The notes: generated by a model not told the origin, from the letters alone. A stretch of DNA of 64,000 nucleotides from Hyalella azteca (GCF_000764305.2 NW_025947034.1:248001-312000); one strand, 5' to 3'. Positions 11,541 through 23,650 are shown, counted from the first letter of the stretch. Translations and numbers: made by a program.

Positions 11541-13331
11541 AGCTTTTAAACTTCACTACACAAAATTTTTCGACCTTCAAAATCGCAGTCATATCGCAAT
11601 CCAAACTTTTCGCATCCTTCACCCGTTGCTCCTTGCATTTCTAACCCCCAATCAAATAAAATTTAATCGTCCCGCGTCCACGCAAAAGTTAAAAAAAAAA
11701 TTCATAAAGGAAGAATTCAACAAAATTCGCTTGTTAGAACAAAAATTTTGTTGAAAAACTGCAAAAATCTACTGTGTCCCTGGCCAGAAAGTTATTAAAG
11801 GCTAACATTAAGAAAAAAAGACGGTTGTGTAAAATTTTATTAGCAAACCGGAAAGACTAGGAACACACGTGACGCTTTTTATCTGGAAAAATTAAATTCA
11901 TTATATTCATATTCATTAACGTTTTCATTGTTCAGAGGCTCGAGACATCGCTCTTGTTTTCTTAAATCTGATGACCGAATCTTTCTTAGATCAACAGAAT
12001 AAACTATACGGGGATTTACAAACTATAAAACCGCGACCCTATCGGAAAAATAAACGTTTAATGGAGAAAGCTTTGTGGCTGATGATGTGGCCGAGTTTTA
12101 AGTCTTTGTTCTTCCTTACATTAAAAAAGTTTTCTTTTTAGACATCTCTTGCAGACGTCAATTGACTTCATAAAAGAACTCAATAAAAGTCGTCTTTTTT
12201 CCAGCTCCCACACACACAAAACACACCCAAAAAAATAACAAAACATATCGAGGATTCACCTCCATTTGAGCAATGAACACAAATTACAAGTTTTAACACT
12301 ATTCATAAAATATCCCTAATTTTATTTACAAAATTGTATGAAGACATTTCATGTCGCTCGATTACTTTGTTCGCAATATCGAAGGCTATAATTTGTATAT
12401 TCATTACCTGAGACCATGCAGTTATTTTTAAAAAATGTATATAATTTTCGCATTAACTTTTCAAACTTTATTCTCAATTGTCACCGACAGCTCGTATATT
12501 ATCTTCGAGACTCATTTGTATTAGATTCGATTCAAATTCTGTAAATGCGTTATGATTTGTGAATACATATATTTTTCATTTAATTTTCAGAACACAATTC
12601 AACATAACATTTCTCTTAGAGCAAAAACTTTAGTAGCTTCTTAACTGAAAATTTCTTATAATGTCTCTCATAATCTGATGGCCCGCTGTGTGCCGAGTTA
12701 AATAGCAAACTCCCCATTCAAGCTTCATAACAAACAAATTTACAACTCGAAAATATTTTCTTGGACTAGATTTTATTATTGAACCAACTCGAAATTGCCT
12801 TAATTATCTCTATGAGCGACAACATATTTGAACACTGCTACAACATTCTTGATTAGAGAAGAACTCTTTGAATTCGTAAAAAACTACATACGATTGGGTG
12901 AACATGAACAATTGCTTTTAAAATAATTATCTTGAGCTTAGCTTCAGTTAGTATGGCTTGAAACAATTTTAAAAAGTTCATACAGTATTTTCTTTAAATT
13001 TTTATCCATTATTCATTGCTGAACGTAAATAAAACAAAAAATTTTATTCATTTTTCGTTCACGAGTCACAAATACGCAGATATTTGCCGAGATTTCCGTT
13101 TCATCTCAAGTTCCACGCCAATATAATTAGAGAACACATAATAAGCTGGTGAACTTTACTCCAGTCCGCACTATACCAGTTAGACCAAATTTTCTACCCA
13201 CGCTGGCAGCTCGGAAGTTTTTTTTCTGTCAAAACTCTCAGTTGGGAAAAAATTTCCAGTCCACTCACCCAGCTGAGGAAAAATGTTCCAGTCTACACCT
13301 TCTACTTTGGATCATTTATCCAGTCCAATTC
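11541..13331. other. AT-rich flank and probable 3' UTR of vnd
   Basis: No exon seen. On the minus strand an AATAAA (13043-13048) lies about 285 bases after the vnd stop and is a candidate polyadenylation signal. 13140-13330 has loose CCAGTCCA-type repeats. Confidence 0.45.
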
Positions 13332-13937
13332 TCAAGTGGTTTGTCCCCCAGTGAAATTCAGTCCTCCGGATGGATAAAACGAAGGAGCGGCCATCATTTG
13401 AGAGAAATTTGAGCCATTTTCATCCAAACCGTGCGGTTGTCCCAAAACTTGGTTGCTATAAAAAGATCCTTGGTAGGGTTGACTGTAGGACACCGTTGGG
13501 TGGAAGTTCGATGTGAAGCTCGAATGGTTGAACCCAGCGTGAGACTGAGAACCACGAGCCTGGTTCGAGCACTCCATGGACTGGTGGGAATATTCCAAGA
13601 ACTGGGAATAATTCCCGACGTTTTGAACGGGCCCCAGCGACCCGTTGAGTCCCGACGATGAGTTGAGTCCCGCTGACCCACCGATTCCAGATGGCCCGTT
13701 GACGCCCGTTGACCCGTTTATTGCAGACGTACCGTTCATGGAGGTATTTTGAGTGGGATGGAGACCGGACACGGACGGGTTAACTGGCTGACCGTCCCGT
13801 ACGAGCACGGGCACGGGAACTCGTCTTGGAGACGTCATGTGTGATAACGGGCCCATCATTCCCCCTAAACATGGCCCGTTAGAGTCCGTTCTTTGTTTCT
13901 TTGTTTTGTAGCGGTGGTTTTGGAACCATATCTTTAC
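13332..13937 (-). CDS. vnd: vnd/Nkx2-2 homeobox gene, last exon
   Basis: This exon encodes the C-terminal 201 residues of an NK2-class homeodomain transcription factor. It begins, after the acceptor TTTGACAG, with [16 protein letters not shown]: homeodomain residue 45 onward, including the recognition helix and Tyr54, which is diagnostic of NK2 proteins. About 20 residues later comes [16 protein letters not shown], the NK2-specific domain. The remainder is Ser/Asn/Gly-rich with GSxGxNG-type repeats and ends FTGGQTT before the stop. The family binds CAAGTG-type DNA sites and patterns the ventral neuroectoderm. The phase-0 junction with 14618 is exact. Confidence 0.9.
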   Translation of the reverse strand, partial: VKIWFQNHRYKTKKQRTDSNGPCLGGMMGPLSHMTSPRRVPVPVLVRDGQPVNPSVSGLHPTQNTSMNGTSAINGSTGVNGPSGIGGSAGLNSSSGLNGSLGPVQNVGNYSQFLEYSHQSMECSNQARGSQSHAGFNHSSFTSNFHPTVSYSQPYQGSFYSNQVLGQPHGLDENGSNFSQMMAAPSFYPSGGLNFTGGQTT

Positions 13938-14303
13938 CTGTCAAATTCAAAGGTAAAAATTATATCAAATGCTGGTGATTCCAATTGAAAATCAATGCAA
14001 AACAGTCGAGAAGAACCCAAACAATAAAAAAATTCAATGCAGCTAACAATATGAGCTGAGAAAATTTTGTCGATTTCAAACTTGTATTCAATTTTTATAG
14101 ATTTTTAAAAAACCATAAGCTGACCATAACAATTTTCGAAATTAATGTTTTGCACTCTATTAGTATTATTCCACAGAAAAATCACTTGAAGACCGCTAAT
14201 TTCATTCAGTTCATTGATGGTACACATAAGATCTAATCAAATATTATATAATGTAATTGAAAGTAAATAGCATCATTAATGTGAATTGATGGTATGAGCA
14301 TGT

Positions 14304-14464
14304 ACACTCAAAAAATGAGTGAAACTGCGTCCTAATACAGATTATAGGTTTGTTTCTGTGTAGATAATCGTGACCCAGTTTTGCTCGGCAAATGGAAGCA
14401 TCAGCACCATGTGCAGCACGTGTATCGCGTGTTGGACAATAGTATCCATTCATTTTCTGGGTGT
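14304..14464 (+). mobile_element. MITE family 1, copy A
   Basis: The ends are ACACTCAAAAAATGAGTG and the inverse of CCATTCATTTTCTGGGTGT. The inside retains GACCCAG and GTTGGACAAT. It lies within the vnd homeobox intron. Confidence 0.7.
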
Positions 14465-14504
14465 AAATATCTGCCATTTGATAACTGTGTATGCTAGTGA
14501 ATGT

Positions 14505-14617
14505 GGGGGTGAGGGGGGGGGGGGCTTATAGGAGGTGAGGGTAATGAGGGGATGAAGGGGTGAGGGAGACTTATGGGAGGTGAGGGTAGTGAGGGGGTTA
14601 AGGGGTGAGGGAGTTAC
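14505..14617. repeat. G-rich repeat next to the vnd donor
   Basis: Two units of about 52 bp (GGAGGTGAGGGTAGTGAGGG type) and a run of 12 or more G at 14514-14525. The G-tracts have quadruplex potential on the plus strand. Confidence 0.7.
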
Positions 14618-14693
14618 CTGTGTGGGGGTGAGGCTAATTAGCGCTGCTAGGTGCTCCCGCTCGGGCGCCGACAGGTAGCGCTGCTGTCGGAAC
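14618..14693 (-). CDS. vnd: vnd/Nkx2-2 homeobox gene, middle homeobox exon
   Basis: This 76-base exon (phase 2 in, phase 0 out) encodes homeodomain residues 20-44: [20 protein letters not shown] then LTPTQ. This is the end of helix 1, all of helix 2 and the start of helix 3. The acceptor GCGTGCAG and the donor ACACAG|GTAACT are clear. [16 protein letters not shown] is characteristic of the Nkx2-2/vnd subgroup rather than Nkx2-1/scarecrow. It is too short to be found by simple ORF calling, and it splices in frame to both neighbours. Confidence 0.92.
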
Positions 14694-15638
14694 CTGCACG
14701 CCAATTTGCATATCAAAATGAAAATTGATTTACTACGAAATTTATGAAATTCGAAGTCATCAATACAAACAAAATTATTCAAGACAATCAAAAACTGTTC
14801 GAAAGTTACGCCTGCCCTGACTTTTGAATGCACTAAGCCTGATCTATTGTCCTGGACTTGGCTCCTCTACATTAACTTCACTATGAATATATCAGGATTA
14901 AAGTAATATATAGTTCCAGTGTAACAATCTAGTTACAGCTGCCTAACAATCAACCTCAACTAAAATATTTTTACGGTTTCATTTGACGCTGCAGAATTTT
15001 CGAAGCGATACTGCAAGTTACGGTATAGGTAAAGTTTTAATTATGCAAATTTTGTAAATGCAAACGTAGAATTTATAACAGCTCCATACCAATTTGAGTG
15101 CGTCTTACTAATCACATATAAATTATGTTGTGTCGTCATTATGATGTAATAATGGTGTAAACTTCTAACTCCCACAGGACAGTGCCAGCCATTGTTCCGT
15201 TACTTAATTTTGTTGTATATACAAAAATTTTAAAAGCAAAGAAAACGTCAAGTAAATTTTATCATGTCGTCATTGATCACGTATTGTAGTCTCTGTTTTA
15301 GCACAGAATTTTTGTTATCGCTTCTTCACGCTCTGACTTTCACTGTCAGTCACTCCGCATCTGTCACGAGTCATCGAATGGACGTAATATTAATTCATAT
15401 TCACTATCGTATTTAAATATTCCATAATTCACTACTTGACGAATACCATATTTTAGTTGATGGACCGGCCAGCTTATTGTCGACCGACCAGTGGGGATTT
15501 CGGTCGATGGATCGCAATTTAGACATAAGCGTCAAATCGAATATTGGTAATTCTCAAATGCAAATCAGATAAATGTAAGTGTCATACTCGATTTGTATAT
15601 ATTATTTTCTATAGGTTCTTTACGTTGATATATATCAC
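14694..15638 (-). other. vnd intron
   Basis: Phase-2 intron splitting the codon for homeodomain Arg19. AT-rich; nothing else recognised. Confidence 0.7.
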
Positions 15639-15756
15639 CTCCTCTCGAGCTCGTTGGTCTGTGCCTTGCTGAAGAGGATCCGGCGCTTGCGTTTCTTGCT
15701 CGGCGGGTCCGCGTCGCCGTCCGCTGCTTCTTCTGCCTCGCCGTCCGACAGCGCGT
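15639..15756 (-). CDS. vnd: vnd/Nkx2-2 homeobox gene, first homeobox exon
   Basis: This 118-base exon (phase 1 in, phase 2 out) encodes an acidic lead (DALSDGEAEEAADGDADPPS) and then KKRKRRILFSKAQTNELER, the N-terminal arm and helix 1 of the homeodomain. The KAQTxELER signature places it with Nkx2-2/vnd; Asn replaces the usual Tyr at homeodomain residue 14. The donor is GAGGAG|GTGATA. The acceptor (GTGCGGACAG) and its upstream intron are tandemly duplicated with a 73-bp offset, so a second identical AG lies at 15830. Using it would shift the frame. Confidence 0.92.
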
Positions 15757-15899
15757 CTGTCCGCACAATAATTAATATTGAATATATTGCCCATGAATAT
15801 TATGCAATTAATATTATTAACATTAACGTCTGTCCGCACATTAATTAAAATTCAATATATTGCCATGAATATAATGCAATTAATATTATTAACATCGGT
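15754..15899 (-). repeat. 73-bp tandem duplication over a 3' splice site
   Basis: CGTCTGTCCGCACA plus about 59 bases of AT-rich intron recurs at 15754 and 15827. Each copy carries the acceptor sequence (minus strand TGTGCGGACAG|ACG). Confidence 0.85.
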
Positions 15900-16695
15900 A
15901 CCATGATATTCAGCACTGGTCTTATCTAATGTAAGTGGACTGACAATAAGTGTTCAACACATATTTTCCCGAATCCCTTCATGAGGCGAAATGTGAGTAT
16001 TTTACTCGTACGTAGCACTAGTTTTACTAGAAAATGTGTATTAAGCTCTAAATTTCAGCATGATTTGATTTTTTAGTATTTTGTTTAATTAGTGCGGTGC
16101 TTGCGGCAACAGTGCAACGCGGCAAGCTCATAACAGTGCAACGACATTGTTTGTTGCTTCTAGCATTGCTGAAGGAAATATTATTTTATTCATAATTGTT
16201 AAGATTGATATCGATAATATCACAATAATATATTTCTATGAGTCTACTTTCTACTTTGTTTATTATTATCCATTTGTAGCTGGTAAGTCTTCTACCAAAC
16301 ATCTGTCGCATTAACAATTAATAGCTATTAATAAACCCCATACAGCACTATATCGGGGAATTTCATGGGATTGCTAAAGTAAAATATTATGTCTACATAA
16401 TGTAACTTACGCAAATAATATAGCTAATAATGTATTTTAAATAATTATCTACGTAGATTAATGCGAAGCCTATTATTACCTCTTCATCGCGTAAAAAGGA
16501 CATGTATATAGGGTTAATCGTTTCTGATGATATACCTACTAGAGTATCGGGATATAGACGGTCCTTACAAAGATCAAACTAACAGCTATATTTCTTTACA
16601 ATTAAATATATTACGAGTACAATAAATAAAGACTAACAACAATAGGTAAGAGAGGCTTATTAATTACTTAAATGGGTTTTTCAACTCAAACATAC

Positions 16696-17184
16696 CCTCC
16701 AACTTGGATTGAGTTGAGTCTGGTTGCGAATGTTGTTGATGCTCAGGGGACGTCTTCGGATCAAGATATGTCATAGGTCTATGTTGTTCACCGTCCCTAT
16801 GTTGATCTACCACTGAACTATTAGCATGGTACTGGCCTACATAGTTGTAAGCTGGTAAATGGTGCGATGGTTTACTACTCAGATGGTTACTACCACTCCT
16901 GAACAGCTGGTCGTGATACGATTGGTAGGTTGAATCGTAGGTTGGAAATGGGTTGGGTTGAGGTAATAGGTTCTCTTGGTGTGGTAGAGAGAGGTTAGGA
17001 GATGTGATGTGAGCTGGGTTAGGTAGAGAGTGCTGATGTATTTGATGTGGTTGGGTGGTTGAAATTTGGTTGGATATTTGGGTGTAGTTTGGCAGGTTGG
17101 ACTGCAGGTTGAGATTTGGTTGAGTTGAAGTAAGCATTGAAGCCTGGTGAAGCGGGCGCGATTCACCTGTAGAAGGACTGCAGC
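16696..17184 (-). CDS. vnd: vnd gene, polar Q/N/S/H-rich exon
   Basis: A 489-base exon, phase 1 at both ends. It encodes about 162 residues of low-complexity sequence rich in Gln, Asn, His, Ser, Pro and Tyr, typical of activation regions. After the acceptor CCACGCAG it reads CSPSTGESRPLHQ; it ends SKLE at the donor GGAGG|GTATGT. Joining it to 15756 gives SKLE-DALSDGE without a phase break. Reading on past this donor gives FELKNPFK and a stop, which I take as intron. Assignment to vnd rests on phase and position, not on homology. Confidence 0.7.
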
Positions 17185-17622
17185 CTGCGTGGCAGATGTA
17201 CTTAGGTTAGTGAATAATTCATTGATTTATCACAATGCAATCGAATTAATAGAATTTTTAATCCAGTAATAAAAAACCTTTGAAATTTATCGTCGAATCA
17301 AATAACTATCATTTGAAAATATTTGTTCATTTGTTCATATAAATTAATCATCCCTACTTTCTAGTGGCTTATAATTGATGAAAAAAGGATTCTTAATTCT
17401 GGCTATCCTACTCCAGTAATAAGCATCGTGGTTAAATCAATGAATTCATGGTTAACAAACCCGAGTCTAAATACTTATAGAAGTCTTCCACCAAACCGAG
17501 CTTCAATAAAATACGCATTTCAAGTGTGGTCGTCCTATTGTAATTCAATAATATCTCAAATGCCTAATATTTGGATAAGAAGATAGTAACTTGTATTAAC
17601 ACAACGCATACTCTGAACAAAC

Positions 17623-18057
17623 CTGGGCTGGGGTCAATGGGTACGCCGACCGAAGAACCAATTCCTGTCTCGACGTTCCGAAAATTTGCACTTGAACTGA
17701 AAAAAAGCTCGTTTTGATACGCAGTTTCTCCTGGCTTGACGTCGCTTGCATATAACGAAGATCTGAGTAGACTTGAGGGTAGACTGGAAGTAGATATTGT
17801 AGGAGGATCGCTGACGGAAGGAGTAGACGGGACAGACTGTGGTTGAAAAGTTGGGGTGAAAGTAGTTGAGGTGAGTGTGGGAGAGTAAGAAGAAAGAAGG
17901 TCTGACTTGGAGAAGGAGATTGAAGAAGGGCACGATGAAGGCGTTAGTGGATTTAAAGGTGAAGTCGAGGATTGAATGGATTGAAGGGGGGAAGGGAAAG
18001 GAATTTGCAAAGGTGAGAAGCTGGGATCTGACGTAGGTACGGCCACCGGTCGGCAAT
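17623..18057 (-). CDS. vnd: vnd gene, Ser/Thr/Pro-rich exon
   Basis: A 435-base exon, phase 1 at both ends, with a good acceptor (CTCTGCTTCCCCAG|AT) and donor (GCCCAG|GTTTGT). It encodes 144 residues, mostly Ser, Thr and Pro (PSPLQSIQSSTSPLNPLTPS), ending VGVPIDPSP. The downstream junction (G|GC) with 17184 is in phase. Low-complexity content gives no independent family identification. Confidence 0.65.
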
Positions 18058-18438
18058 CTGGGGAAGCAGAGTTTTGTTAAAGAATCTCTTGATTTTCAGT
18101 GTATATTTACATTTTTACAAGAGATTTTTATCTCTTGTAAAACAATTAAACTTTCAGGCATTTACCAATGATCTAGATACTCTAATATTCAATCTTACGA
18201 TAATACAATAAAGGGTACACTAAAACGAATAACCTGGTCAAGTCATATCATTGGAAGGGTAACTACAAATAAGCTGAAGAAGTATCAGGAGATATTTAAA
18301 TAAAGGACAAGGGTACTGAAGACGTCTGGAAACCAAAAAGATCGAAGCAAATCGATTCAGTAAAGTTAATACTTCCTTCCTTGCTAAATCATTTCCATGC
18401 GCTAACTACTTAAAATTGTGGTTAAGACCATGCAAGCA

Positions 18439-18592
18439 TTCAGAGAAATCAGTGAGAAATTGTCCAAACAGCTAAGCACTTATGCCCTTGTGTGGGTCAC
18501 CTTGATTCAGTTTTCCCGATAAAAGAACGTATCAGTGCTACATGGAGAAATTGAGTCACGATTTGGACAATATGACTCGTTAATTTTTTTTA
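18439..18592 (+). mobile_element. MITE family 1, copy B
   Basis: Internal blocks ATTGTCCAAACAGCTAAGCA, GTGGGTCACC, CGTATCAGTGCTAC and TTGGACAATATGACTCGTTA match the family; the termini are worn. Confidence 0.75.
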
Positions 18593-19814
18593 ATATGTAT
18601 AAATTCAGCTTATAAGGAAAGGCCGCAGAAGCCACTAATTTCGTACAATTATTAATTTACGTACAAGAAAAAGCCCAAAATATGGCAAACTATTCCAAAT
18701 GCAGCCAAAATCAGAAAAAAATGGCTGAACTCAATTTTTATCTATTTCAAAATGTTTTCATTCATCATTATCAGAAATTGAATGACATGGAGAAAAATAA
18801 TCCAGTTATTGTTTTTTATTGAATGCGACAAATTCCTTGTTTAACTTTCATGCATCCCAAAAACCCAAAACAAAGGTAAAATTTCGAGCCTTGGCAATAA
18901 ATGTTGTTAGAGAAGTGATCGGAAAATTCGAACGAATATAGGTAAAAAAAAATCCGATTTGGTGAAATTATATATCACCGCATATCCCATATTGTGTACT
19001 TCATTGTATCATCTAATTCTCTATCTTCGGTCTGTTTCAACAGACCGAAGTCTGTTGAAACAGACTGTTGTTGTTCTTCGGTCTCACTTTTATTCAACAT
19101 ATCGACGATATAGTAAAGATAAGAGATAACGCAACGCTAAATATTCGCTTCATTTCGAATTAATTCAAATACAAATTCCTTCAGAATTAAAACGTCACTT
19201 AAATTATGCAATATCATTCAGCAAAGTGTCTTTTCAGTGACACGTTCATTCACTTCATTCTTTATCCTGCCCTAGAGAATGTATATCAATATAAATATCA
19301 ATATTATTAACTAATAATAGTGATAATAAATACCAATATTATTATTAATATTCAGCAAAAATATTGATAAACAAAAATTAGTTCAAAACACATTGCCTTT
19401 TTGCCTCATCTACTACATGATCTTCATTGCCTTATTTCTTCTATATTATCCCGCAAAAATAAACCAAACTCAGGATAAACTATGAAACAAAAAAATCCGC
19501 GCTGTTTGTAGCTTATGTTTTAAGTGTAGGAATATTTCAGTGTCCCTCAGTTCCGTCTCGTAGGATATCTTCATCAGAGGACCGAGGACATCCTTCCCTT
19601 CTCAACAAAAAGAGAAAGCAATAATATAAAAAAGACGCAGCCCCTCGGTCGGAAAAGACAATTTTGTCGCATGCAGGTCTGTACGTTTCCCTCGGGCGAC
19701 CCTCATTAAGTAAAAAAGCGTCTTCCCTTTAGCGACTTTATGACCTGGAATTAACTGACCCTCATCCGACACCGGTATTTATTGCGAGGGTCGCATCCTG
19801 CGCGCCCGGCCTGA

Positions 19815-20085
19815 CTGTCGTCTGCTGTCTGTACTGTTTGTACTGTCTGTACTGTCTGTACTGTCTGTACTGTCTGTACTGTCTGTACTGTCTGTACCGT
19901 CTGTACTGTCTGTACTGTCTGTACTGTCTGCACTGTCTGTACTGTCTGTACTGTCTTTACTGTCTTTACTGTCTTTACTGTCTTTACTGTCTGTACTGGC
20001 TGTATACTGTCTGTATAATGCCAGTATACTGTCTGCTATGTACTGTCTGTTGTATACTGTCTGCTGTATACTGTCTGCTGGCTGT
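19815..20085. repeat. 9-bp TGTACTGTC array
   Basis: About 25 units, first TGTACTGTC and later TTTACTGTC, decaying into irregular CTGTCTGCTGTATA. Open in several frames only because nine is divisible by three. Confidence 0.95.
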
Positions 20086-20439
20086 GGTCTGCAGTCTGAT
20101 GTCTGACACTCACTGTTTGCTAAATGTTCATCAAGTTTGGCTTCTTACTCTGTATGGTCTTCTGTTTGCTGTCTTCCTTCAGTTTCTTGTCTATATTACT
20201 GTTTCCGGGCTACTGTTAACAACCTACTGTCTACTTGTTATTGTCTGCCGTCAACTATCTGCTGTGTACTGTGATTTACTGTTAACATTTCACTCTATAC
20301 TGTATACATTGGAACAAGTCATTGCTTACTGTACAACAAAAACGGTTTATTGTTTACTATTTTTTCACAGATGTCAAGAATAATTGCTCAATGTCTGTGT
20401 TCTGCAGTGGCGTGTATAATGTTATTATGCCAGTTGTAT

Positions 20440-20870
20440 ACCGTCTACTGTCTGCTGTACCGTCCACTGTCTGCTGTACCGTCTACTGTCTGCTGTACCG
20501 TCTACTGTCTGCTGTACCGTCTACTGTCTGCTGTACCGTCTACTGGCTGCTGTACCGTCTACTGTCTGCTGTACCGTCTACTGTCTGCTGTACCGTCTAC
20601 TGTCTGATGTACCGTCTACTGCCTGATGTACCGTCTACTGTCTGCTGTACCGTCTACTACCTGATGTACCGTCTACTGCCTGATGTACCGTCTACTGCCT
20701 GATGTACCGTCTACTGTCTGATGTACCGTCTACTGTCTGATGTACCGTCTACTGTCTGCTGTACCGTCTACTACCTGATGTACCGTCTACTGCCTGATGT
20801 ACCGTCTACTGCCTGATGTACCGTCTACTGCCTGATGTACTGTCTACTACTGTCTGCTGTAGTTTGCTTG
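20440..20870. repeat. 19-bp CTGTACCGTCTACTGTCTG array
   Basis: About 22 units, with a block of CCTGATG variants in the distal half. It shares the words TGTAC and CTGTCTG with the 9-bp array 350 bases away and may have grown from it. No gene is recognised in 20871-22099. Confidence 0.95.
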
Positions 20871-22099
20871 TCGTATTATGGCGGTTGGATGCTGCGTCCT
20901 GGTTTCTTTATGCATGCATATCTTATTTTTATGTTAGATTATCTATGTACATTCTACGGTGCAATTATCTGCTTTACTACACATTACAGAAATGTTACCC
21001 TGTTACTCGAGTAATAACAAACAATTACCCAACGTATATTCAATGTATGAGATGTATATACAGGACGTAAAAATACAATTTATACATGCGCACGAAAATA
21101 TAATATCCCACCATGCACATGTGATTCGTTATTTCCGGTGCTGCGACACACTCGCCACACATTTACTTCAGTCTCCACTAACAAATTTTCTGTGTGTAGA
21201 AGAGCTTGAGGAAAAATCTACGGAATTTGTTACTCATGTTTGGTTTAAATGAGTGGCTTATGCAATTTTTCCCTAACTTGTCCAGAGTCGCGACTGCTCT
21301 GCAGAGTCAGCATTAGTTGTTTGTGAAGTCTCAAACTAATAATCCTTAGTTTACACATTAATTATTTAGCAGAGGGGAGAGCAAAGCTACAGTTGCTAGA
21401 GAAAGGTAAATTGGATATAAAGTATATGGATTTATCTATTCGAATTATTAAAACTCTTCGTTCACGTTGAATTGTTCATGAAGTTTCATCAATACCCGAA
21501 ATTGAAGCCCAGTTTTTAGATATGTCATATATTTCAAAATTTTAAACTCGTGTTATGTTGAAGTCCTTTGCGCTCAACGTACGGCGAAACTTTAGAGAAA
21601 GTATCCTGGAGGCAACGAATATTGCTTCTGAGTTTTAATTATTATTACGAGTATTACGCAATAAATATAAATATCTCGATTAAGCATGAATATTACGCAT
21701 TAACTTGGAATATCACGTATTAAGGATGAATATTATGTCTGAATTGCACCTGAAATTTTGTAGGCAATAAGTTCATAATAGCAATAAGTCTGGTGAATGT
21801 CAGTAGAAAATGATATTAATTATCAAGTAACTAATAATAGTGATTTAATACTAATTACAATGGAAGTGAATTAGTTTCAAGTCCGGTACCTGTACAAATG
21901 AGTGGGTTCAAAATAAGGTAAATATAGAAAATAACAAATATTGACACCGGGTGATATCAAGACTGATTTGAGCAAGTTTTGAAGCATATTAGTTCTGATA
22001 AACGATGAATAAATATAAAAATCTATATTTATTGCGTATGTTCAATGCTAATTGGCCTTTTGATAAATAATTATAACATAAAATAGAGCTGATGAACAT

Positions 22100-22325
22100 C
22101 AAACCTGATAAACTTCAAGTCTGATAAACTGCTAGTGAACGTCAAAGCCTGATAAACGTCAAACCTGATAAACGTCAAGCCTGATAAACATCAAGCCTGA
22201 CAAACATCAAGCCTGATAAACATCAAGCCTGATAAACATCAAGCCTGATAAACATCAAGCCTGATAACCGTCAAGCCTGATAAACATCAAGCCTGTTAAA
22301 CATCAAGCCTGATAATCATCATGCC
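22100..22325. repeat. 16-bp CAAGCCTGATAAACAT array
   Basis: About 14 units starting just 3' (in gene orientation) of the exon that ends near 22341. On the minus strand every unit reads TGTTTATCAG|GCTTGA, a pyrimidine-poor but AG-bearing 3'-splice-like word. Confidence 0.9.
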
Positions 22326-22340
22326 CAAGTAAAGAAATAA

Positions 22341-22908
22341 TTAACATGCATACGAACCACTGGACGCTGCCGACGAGCCGTCACTGCCAGACGTAAGACA
22401 GGACGCTGGGCTGGTTCTGTTGAAAACTTCTGTTGTGTTGTGGTTCCTGTTGTTGATTCTACTGTTGGTGTCGTACACTTCTGTTGTGGTGTTGTTCCTG
22501 TTGTTGATTCTGCTGTGAGTGTCGTCACCGTTTTCGGCTTTACTGACCTCAAAGTTGGGGTCAACACAACTCGAGTTCTCATTCAAGTTTAATTCACTTT
22601 GAACTTCGGTTTTCACGATGGATTTGGACCACAAATCCGGTGTGACTGCAGAGAAGTTATCATAAAAGCTTCCGTATTTATCACCTTGAGTTTCTAGAAG
22701 TTTTATATCCAACTTATTGTCTTTTAATTCAGAAAATATAATGTTTTTCAGAGGGTCTGAACATTCAATAAAGTTTTCTTTGAGGAATTCGGGAGTTTGT
22801 GTCGCCTCTATTTTGACTTGGACGTCGGGGGCAGCGAGCTCCGCGGGGACGATCAGAGCAGCGTCAGAGCTGGTGCAGAGCAGCTCTGAGTCTGTGTAGG
22901 CGCCATGT
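22341..22908 (-). CDS. Upstream exon, probably of the vnd transcription unit
   Basis: About 189 residues in one frame after the acceptor GATGTGCAG|A (phase 2). It begins HGAYTDSELLCTSSDAAL and is acidic, Ser/Asn-rich and without a recognisable domain. Two ψKxE words (VKIEA and VKTEV) are candidate SUMO sites, common in transcription factors. Near the end, SRINNRN occurs twice 14 residues apart (NNRNNTTTEV then NNRNHNTTEV), showing a local duplication. The phase fits the exon at 24004. The 3' end is uncertain: the frame closes at 22341, but several GT dinucleotides shortly before could be the donor. Membership in vnd is inferred from order and strand. Confidence 0.6.
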
Positions 22909-23650
22909 CTGCACATCACAATTATGTCAACTGCGACAATAACAATGCTAGCAACAACAACAATGCTAGGAATACCCTTCCGTAATCTTCTTGATATGGC
23001 TACAATACAATAGATCGTATTTAAAAATTAATCATTCGCAGAAAAAAAATTAACATGTAAAAAATTTCTTCTCGTGAGAATCTTCACTGAAAATATTGTA
23101 ATTATTCTGCAATTGCCACACCAATTAATTTTAGATAAAAATCTCCTTATAGGAACTTAGTATTGCCAACTGTCATCACTGGCAACCAATCACAATAACC
23201 GACGTTAGCTCCATGTTAACAATCATTATTAGACAATCATTAGCACATGTCTATGTCTAAAATTGTCAGATCGAAATATTAAAGCGAGATGAGAATAACC
23301 AAAAATATTTACAATTTTCAATCTCCATTATCTATACTCATTCAGTTCTATAATTTATATTGAATGTTGCTAAGGAGAAATGAACCAAAATGAACCAATT
23401 AGTTCATTCTTGCCAACATCATCGAAGTTCCTTGAAACAATAACTTGGCGAAAAGTTTCTCCTAAATTTTGAAGAACTTTTAGAAAATGAAATTGTGGTC
23501 GGTCGCTCAACCATACATTTTTGGGATCAAGTCGAATTGAAAAAAAATAGTGTAAAATATATTATATTTATGTTGATAGGCCTTTTGTGCACGGCATTAA
23601 AAGTACTGATCGAATTGTAAAAATGGGCACAACTTGATCATAGGTTGTGC

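Larger units (their letters stand above)
13938..14617 (-). other. vnd intron inside the homeobox
   Basis: GT-AG intron between homeodomain residues 44 and 45. It contains a MITE copy (14304-14464) and, beside the donor, a C-rich (minus strand) repeat of about 52 bp. Confidence 0.8.
18058..22340 (-). other. Large intron or gap within the putative vnd transcription unit
   Basis: Contains MITE copy B, AT-rich DNA and three tandem arrays (19815-20085, 20440-20870, 22100-22325). No further exon recognised, though a small one could be hidden, because the phase of the 22.3-kb exon end is not settled. Confidence 0.45.

Noticed and set aside
11033..11542. 169-codon frame of Pro/Leu/Phe/Ser
   Set aside because: Polypyrimidine tract translated; begins at an ambiguous base inside two joined arrays.
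16664..16695. FELKNPF as the conserved LKNPF motif of Nkx2-2 proteins
   Set aside because: Using it would end the exon in phase 2 and clash with the homeobox exon (phase 1). The donor GGAGG|GTATGT at 16696 joins perfectly and leaves these residues in the intron, so the resemblance is chance.
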